Below, piece after piece: positions 59,632 to 64,000 of a stretch of 64,000 bases of DNA. Position numbers and translations under genes: made by a program. The notes under the pieces are model-generated. The model was given only the letters and a program-made list of their open reading frames with translations. It did no database searches and was not told the origin of the DNA. This DNA comes from Mesorhizobium qingshengii (GTDB taxonomy: Bacteria; Pseudomonadota; Alphaproteobacteria; Rhizobiales; Rhizobiaceae): NCBI RefSeq assembly GCF_900103325.1, contig NZ_FMXM01000023.1:49994-113993 (forward strand). Reading direction: 5' to 3'. Position 1 is the stretch's first letter. Each line of letters starts with the position of its first letter.

Positions 59632-60549
59632 ATGCGGATCGCAATGGTAGGAGCGGGCGGCATCGGCGGCTACCTCGGCGCAAGGCTCGCCGAGGCGGGG
59701 GGCGACGTCCGCTTCATTGCTCGCGGTGCCCATTTGCAGGCAATGCGCCGGGACGGCCTGCGAATTCAAAGTGATATCGGCAACGTCTTTCTCCCCATTG
59801 TGTCCGCGAGCGACGCGCCGGCCGACATCGGTCCCGTCGATCTCGCGATTTTTGCGGTCAAGCTGTATGACAGTGAGAAGGCCGCCGCGGCCCTTGGACC
59901 GCTTATCAGCAGGGATACGCGTGTGGTGACGTTGCAAAACGGCATCGACAGCGTCGACACTCTCGGCCGTTATGTTCCTGGCGACCAGGTGATTGGCGGA
60001 GCCACCTACATATCCGGTTTCATCAACAAGCCGGGAGAAATCGTTCATGCCGGCGGACTGCCTCAGGTTCTCGTTGGCGGGCACCGGGATCGCCTCATCC
60101 AGGCCCTTCAGGAACTGTGTGATCGAGCGCGCGGGCTGGACTTGAAACCGGTCGAGGATATCGACAGCGTCCTGTGGGAAAAGTTCGTGACACTGTCCGC
60201 GTTCGCGGGAGGAACCTCGCTCTTGCGTTCCGGGATCGGTCCAATCCTCGAAGACCCTGAAGCTCGCATCTTTATCGAACAGCTGCGGGACGAAGGGATG
60301 GCGGTCGCCGCCGCGGCCGGTCATCCGATGACCGACGGTTTCGTGGACCGCGTCATGGCCCGATGGACCGCGCTGCCTCCTCACGGGAAATCGTCGATGG
60401 CCAACGACCTCGAAAGAGGAAAGCCAATCGAGGTCGCCTGGCTTTCCGGACGGATGCACGAACTGGGCATCAAGTTCGGTGTTGCGACCCCCGGCCACAC
60501 GGCGGTCTTCCGCGCCTTGCATCTCTACGCAGCGGGTGCCGCCCCTTAG
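59632..60549 (+). CDS. Ketopantoate reductase (PanE)-family protein
   Basis: A 305-residue 2-dehydropantoate 2-reductase-like enzyme: NADPH motif MVGAGGIGGYLGARLA (5-20), FAVKLYDSEKA, TLQNGIDSVDTL and the catalytic-domain block KFVTLSAFAGGTSLLRSGIG with C-terminal KSSMANDLERGKPIEVAWLS. It is PanE-like, but several paralogues with other keto-acid substrates exist, so panE is not assigned. A methyltransferase gene follows after 28 bp. Confidence 0.88.
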   Translation: MRIAMVGAGGIGGYLGARLAEAGGDVRFIARGAHLQAMRRDGLRIQSDIGNVFLPIVSASDAPADIGPVDLAIFAVKLYDSEKAAAALGPLISRDTRVVTLQNGIDSVDTLGRYVPGDQVIGGATYISGFINKPGEIVHAGGLPQVLVGGHRDRLIQALQELCDRARGLDLKPVEDIDSVLWEKFVTLSAFAGGTSLLRSGIGPILEDPEARIFIEQLRDEGMAVAAAAGHPMTDGFVDRVMARWTALPPHGKSSMANDLERGKPIEVAWLSGRMHELGIKFGVATPGHTAVFRALHLYAAGAAP

Positions 60550-60577
60550 CCCCATCAATGTTCCTTGGGAGGATAAC

Positions 60578-61318
60578 ATGGCAAGTTCGTCGAGCGAGAG
60601 CATGCCGGTGACGACAGCTGACGAGGCAACCGGCACCCAGGACATATTCAACAAGGAGCTGGAGACTTATCGCAGGGTCGTGGCCACCAACCTCATGTTT
60701 CACCGCGAGGTCTACGGGCTCCTGCGCGATCTGCTCGTCGAGCACGCTCCAGAGTCGTTTCGATTCCTCGACGTGGCGTGCGGCGATGCCGCTGCCTCCG
60801 CCGCGATGCTGAAGACGTCGGCGATTGGCGGCTATGTCGGCATCGACCTGTCGGAAGCGTCGCTGGGGCTTGCCGCTCGCGCGCTCGAAGATCTCCCGTG
60901 CCCGGTCGAGTTGCGCTGTGGCGATTTCGCGGAAGCGATGGCGAACTGGTCGGAACCCGTCGACGTGATCTGGATCGGCATGTCGCTGCACCACCTGGCG
61001 ACCGAAGGCAAGGCAAGGCTGATGCGGCACGCCCGCAGGGCCTTGGGCGGCGTGGGCCTGTTCGTCATCTGGGAGCCGACCCTGTTCGAGGGAGAGGATC
61101 GCGCCGCCTGGCTCGCCCGCTTCTCCTTGCAGCGCGATAGATGGTCAACCCTTTCCGACGAGGAGTTCGCTTCCATGAAACGGCATATGCTTGTGGCCGA
61201 TTTCCCCGAAACCGCCGACACTTGGCTCCGCATGGGGCGGGATGCCGGATTTCGTCGCGCGGAGGAGATTTTCATGATGCCGAACAGGATGGGCAGGGTA
61301 TTCCGCTACTGGAACTAG
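60578..61318 (+). CDS. Class I SAM-dependent methyltransferase
   Basis: A 246-residue methyltransferase: motif I FLDVACGDAAASAAM (about 60-75), VGIDLSEASLGLAARALEDL (motif II region), motif IV WIGMSLHHLATEGK. GGGAGG precedes the ATG. Substrate unknown; sequence starts with about 20 disordered residues. Probably co-transcribed with the ketopantoate reductase-like gene. Confidence 0.85.
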   Translation: MASSSSESMPVTTADEATGTQDIFNKELETYRRVVATNLMFHREVYGLLRDLLVEHAPESFRFLDVACGDAAASAAMLKTSAIGGYVGIDLSEASLGLAARALEDLPCPVELRCGDFAEAMANWSEPVDVIWIGMSLHHLATEGKARLMRHARRALGGVGLFVIWEPTLFEGEDRAAWLARFSLQRDRWSTLSDEEFASMKRHMLVADFPETADTWLRMGRDAGFRRAEEIFMMPNRMGRVFRYWN

Positions 61319-61376
61319 CCACGTCGGGGCGACCATGTCATCGGATCTGAAACCGAGCGCCAGAACGACTTGGCGA

Positions 61377-61670
61377 TCAGCCTGCCAGGCCGCAAGGCGG
61401 CTGGGCCCCGACGGGAACGATCTCATAGCCGACGTCGATCAAGCGGAGTTTCATCTCGTCGAAATGCCGCTTTGAGCCGCTGACGATCGATTCAGGCGCG
61501 TAGTTCCAGCCTTTACGGGCGGCATTGGCCAGGATGTCGGCATAGAGGCGCATGCTGGCGATTTTCACGTCCGACTCCAGCAGCTGCCTGCATCCGCTTG
61601 CGAACGACGGCGGCGGCGCGGCGGACGAACCCAGGATCGCGGATACCAGCGCAATCGGAACAGCTCGCAT
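61377..61670 (-). CDS. Exported hypothetical protein, 97 residues
   Basis: Signal peptide MRAVPIALVSAILGSSAAPP with cleavage near SFASG; the mature part has two cysteines (SGCRQLL and QPPCGLAG) that may form a disulfide, and no membrane segment. GGGAGA upstream of the ATG. Function unknown. Divergent from the LuxR-TPR gene. Confidence 0.65.
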   Translation of the reverse strand: MRAVPIALVSAILGSSAAPPPSFASGCRQLLESDVKIASMRLYADILANAARKGWNYAPESIVSGSKRHFDEMKLRLIDVGYEIVPVGAQPPCGLAG

Positions 61671-61823
61671 GAGAGTCTCCCTTGGCCCATTGCAACCCAT
61701 TTGCTGTAAGGGAGCTTGCATCGAGTCCGCATGCGTTGCGATCGGGCAGATGATGTATTCGGCCTCCTGCATTTGTAGTATTTTGCCTCGGCAATTGCCG
61801 AAACCGTGCCGATCGGGTCTGCC

Positions 61824-63260
61824 ATGAGCCGCATCGCGACATCTTCGCCAGGTCACGACGCGCTGTCCGATCGGGAGCGCGCGGTGGCGGAAAAATTCGC
61901 CGCCGGACTGACTTATCGCGAGATCGGCGAGGCGCTGTTCATCGCCCCGTCGACCGTGCGCACCCATCTCGCCTCGATCTACGACAAGCTCGGCGTGCGC
62001 AACAAGGTCGCGCTTGCCTCGCATATCAATGGCGCCAGCGCGGGGATGGACGGGCTGTCGCCAGACGGCTCTCCCGTGCTCGCGATATTTCCCATCGAAT
62101 GCCTGAATTCGGAAGAGCGCTGGCGCCGCTTTGCCGACGGCCTGTCGTCGGACATCACCATCGACCTGGCGCGCTACGCGGATTTGCCAGTCATCGCCTT
62201 CCACACCATGAAATCCCTGGGCAGCAAGCCCGCCAACTTCGCCGCCGACGGCAAGGCGCTTGGCGCCACCTATATCGTGTCGGGCCAACTGCGCGCCGAC
62301 GAGCGGCGGGTTCGGTTGTCGATAGAGCTCGCCGACGCGGGCAATGGCGTCAACCTGTGGAGCGAGCGCTACAACCGTCAGGTCGAGGATATCTTCACGC
62401 TGCAGGACAGCCTGACCGAAAGCGTCATCAATGTGATCGCCGGCAGCTACGGAGCGCTTGCCACGGTCGGCCGCAACGCGATTCGCCGCAAACCGCCGGC
62501 CAGTCTGCGGGCCTACGACTGTTATCTGCTTGGTGTTGAACAGCAGGACACATTCAGCCGCGCCGGCACCGCCGAAGCGATACGCCTGTTTTCACGCGCG
62601 CTGGAGCTTGACCCCACCTTGGTCAGGGCCTGGACCGCGCTTGCCTATGCCTATTCGATCGAGGGCGCCAACGGCTTCGGCGACGATGCGCAGGGCTCGA
62701 TCGAGAACTGGCGGGCGGCGGTTGAAAACGCGATTCTGCTCGATCCGATGGACAGCGTTGCCTGCAATTGCCTTGGCGATCTCAGGGGATGCCTCGGCGA
62801 CCTCGCAGGAGCCGAGCGCGCGTATCGCCGCGCCTTCGAATATGGCTCCAACCATGCCGATACACTGGCGCTGCTGGCCGGCAGCAAGGCGCTGGTCGCA
62901 GGCGATCCGGCCGAGGCGATGCCGCTCATCGAGCGCGCCATGCGCCTCAATCCGCTGGCCCCACCTTGGTATTTCGGCATGCTGGGCCGCATCCTATTCA
63001 CGGCCGGCAGGCACAGGGAAGCCATCGCGGCGCTGCGCAGAAGTACGCTGGATTCTCCGAATGTGCTGTTGTTTCTGGCGCTGGCGCATAGGGCCGTGGG
63101 CGAGGCCGCCGAGGCGGCCAGGATCGAAGCCCGCCTGAAAGCTGAATTCCCGGACTTTTCGGTCGAAGGCTTCATCACGGGCTATCCCGTGACCAACCCC
63201 GACGCGGTGCACGCCATTCGCCACTTCGCCAACTGGCAAGGCGCGACTGAGACCCTGTGA
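61824..63260 (+). CDS. LuxR-type HTH regulator with TPR domain
   Basis: A 478-residue protein: N-terminal LuxR/GerE helix-turn-helix (about 14-70, LSDRERAVAEKFAAGLTYRE), then a TolB-like/FlgO-like module (VLAIFPIECL...YIVSGQLRADERRVRLS...LWSERYNRQVEDIF) and TPR repeats to the end. The same C-terminal architecture is usually fused to an adenylate cyclase domain in rhizobia; here a DNA-binding head takes its place. ATG 61824 preferred; a GTG 18 bases upstream is possible. Role unknown, probably stress or nutrient sensing. Confidence 0.85.
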   Translation: MSRIATSSPGHDALSDRERAVAEKFAAGLTYREIGEALFIAPSTVRTHLASIYDKLGVRNKVALASHINGASAGMDGLSPDGSPVLAIFPIECLNSEERWRRFADGLSSDITIDLARYADLPVIAFHTMKSLGSKPANFAADGKALGATYIVSGQLRADERRVRLSIELADAGNGVNLWSERYNRQVEDIFTLQDSLTESVINVIAGSYGALATVGRNAIRRKPPASLRAYDCYLLGVEQQDTFSRAGTAEAIRLFSRALELDPTLVRAWTALAYAYSIEGANGFGDDAQGSIENWRAAVENAILLDPMDSVACNCLGDLRGCLGDLAGAERAYRRAFEYGSNHADTLALLAGSKALVAGDPAEAMPLIERAMRLNPLAPPWYFGMLGRILFTAGRHREAIAALRRSTLDSPNVLLFLALAHRAVGEAAEAARIEARLKAEFPDFSVEGFITGYPVTNPDAVHAIRHFANWQGATETL

Positions 63261-63694
63261 GGCGTCCGACTCGAGCTGGCGTGAGAGCCCAGGTCCTGGT
63301 CGCCGATGACAGCGCGCCGCGCCCCCTCACCCCCCGCCAGCCTCGGCATCAGAAAAATCTCCGCCCCTTTTGGGCGCGACGAGATGAACCGCTTCTACGA
63401 GCACTCGCCAAGGTCGGCATCAACCTGTTCTATGGCTACGACGCCAGGAAAACCAGCTGCGCGCCGACGACCAGCGCCAGATGACATGCTCGCTGCACGG
63501 GCGTGCCCGGCCGGCCGCCGACGAGGCCGAGCCCGATCCTAGCCGGCAGGCGCGAGATCGAGGAAGGTATTGCCGCGATCACGACGACCCTGCGGGAGCG
63601 GCAGACGTTTTTGCTGTGAGGCTTGGGTGGACCGGTGATCGACCGTCGCAAACGGAATCCGGAATGGCTGCTTTGCGCCGGTGGGTTCAATAGG
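63261..63694. other. 434-bp region of decayed sequence beside the IS30 element
   Basis: No intact gene. Two frames look formerly coding: KVGINLFYGYDARKT on the plus strand (to 63483) and RIGLGLVGGRPGTPVQRACH followed by LALVVGAQLVFLAS on the minus strand, which reads like the membrane-anchored end of a lost protein. Insertion-element decay next to the IS30 copy is the likely cause. Confidence 0.35.
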
Positions 63695-64000
63695 TCATTG
63701 CAACACCTTCTGTAGCCTATCGGCGGGCGTTTCGAAGTCCAGGATTTTTCGGGGGCGCTGATTGAGCCGCAGGGCAACGGCGTTGAGTTGGTCCTGCGAG
63801 ACGTGGGAGAAGTTGGTAGCTCTGGGGAAATACTGCCTGAGCAGACCGTTGGTATTTTCGTTGCTGCCGCGCTGCCAGGGAAGGCGCGGATCGCAGAAGT
63901 AGACCTGTAGGTCGGTGGCAACGGTGAAGCTCTTGTGCCGAGCCATCTCCTTGCCCTGGTCCCATGTCAACGAGCGCCGCAACTCTTCGGGCAATGTGCT
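63695..64000 (-). mobile_element. IS30-family transposase, 3' part
   Basis: The C-terminal 100 residues of a transposase whose 5' part lies beyond the right edge. LTWDQGKEMARHKSFTVATD, FCDPRLPWQRGSNENTNGLL and RQYFPRATNFSHVSQDQLNA are the hallmark of IS30-family integrase cores, with the final Glu of the DDE triad in NENTNG. The frame is intact to its stop, so the copy may be active. Its left inverted repeat should lie in the region just below 63695. Confidence 0.9.

Overview
The window looks like chromosomal DNA of a Rhizobiales alphaproteobacterium, most probably Mesorhizobium or a close relative. This rests on the high GC content, the dense short operons with ATGA/GTGA overlaps, the HWE-type histidine kinase, DUF1488 and DUF6500 small proteins, a CIRCE-controlled groESL operon and several GC-rich palindromic intergenic elements of the kind common in rhizobia. 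The genus is an inference from gene content; no rRNA or tRNA gene was seen.

Layout. (1) 1-10 kb: a stress / low-oxygen type block. An FtsX/MacB-like ABC exporter operon, a b561-type cytochrome, an OsmC-VIT1 pair and a cation P-type ATPase are interspersed with gene remnants (RND pump tail, UspA tail, a signal-peptide-only ORF). Five copies of a TTGAC-N4-RTCAA (FNR/FixK-like) palindrome lie in front of these units. (2) 10-14 kb: pseudouridine synthase, VOC protein, and a small membrane protein-TSUP permease-histidine phosphatase operon divergent from a LysR gene. (3) 14-20 kb: an amino-acid module with an Lrp regulator, a saccharopine-dehydrogenase-like enzyme, a polar amino-acid ABC transporter and a ureohydrolase. 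(4) 20-26 kb: an arsenic island in two convergently named but co-directional arms, arsR-arsC(LMW)-acr3-arsC(Grx) and arsR-flavoprotein-MFS. (5) 26-31 kb: a RES/Xre toxin-antitoxin pair, an aldehyde dehydrogenase, and an acetyltransferase-ACT-domain operon preceded by an Arg-rich leader ORF and a terminator-like hairpin, which I read as a possible attenuator. (6) 30-37 kb: CDF-like transporter, YeiH exporter, free-Met-sulfoxide reductase, NUDIX, an AraC/SDR divergon with 21-bp-spaced operator repeats, tag glycosylase. (7) 37-42 kb: groESL and a set of small conserved proteins, then a PAS-GGDEF cyclase. (8) 42-49 kb: LacI-controlled sugar ABC transporter with a GH127 beta-L-arabinofuranosidase, then ChaC. 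(9) 49-58 kb: LysR/MFS divergon, DUF2270 protein, a CPA2 antiporter with C-terminal Usp domains, a PAS-rich HWE kinase with a single-domain response regulator. (10) 58-64 kb: miscellaneous enzymes, a LuxR-TPR regulator, and an IS30-type transposase that runs off the right end.

How the parts work together: most transport systems sit beside their own regulator (LysR/TSUP, Lrp/amino acid ABC, ArsR/ars, LacI/sugar ABC, LysR/MFS, AraC/SDR). The most distinctive regulatory architecture is the set of FNR-like boxes at the left end and the Arg-rich leader peptide plus hairpin in front of the GNAT-ACT operon. No CRISPR array, phage or complete integrative element was found; the IS30 copy at the right edge and several decayed genes are the main signs of genome flux.
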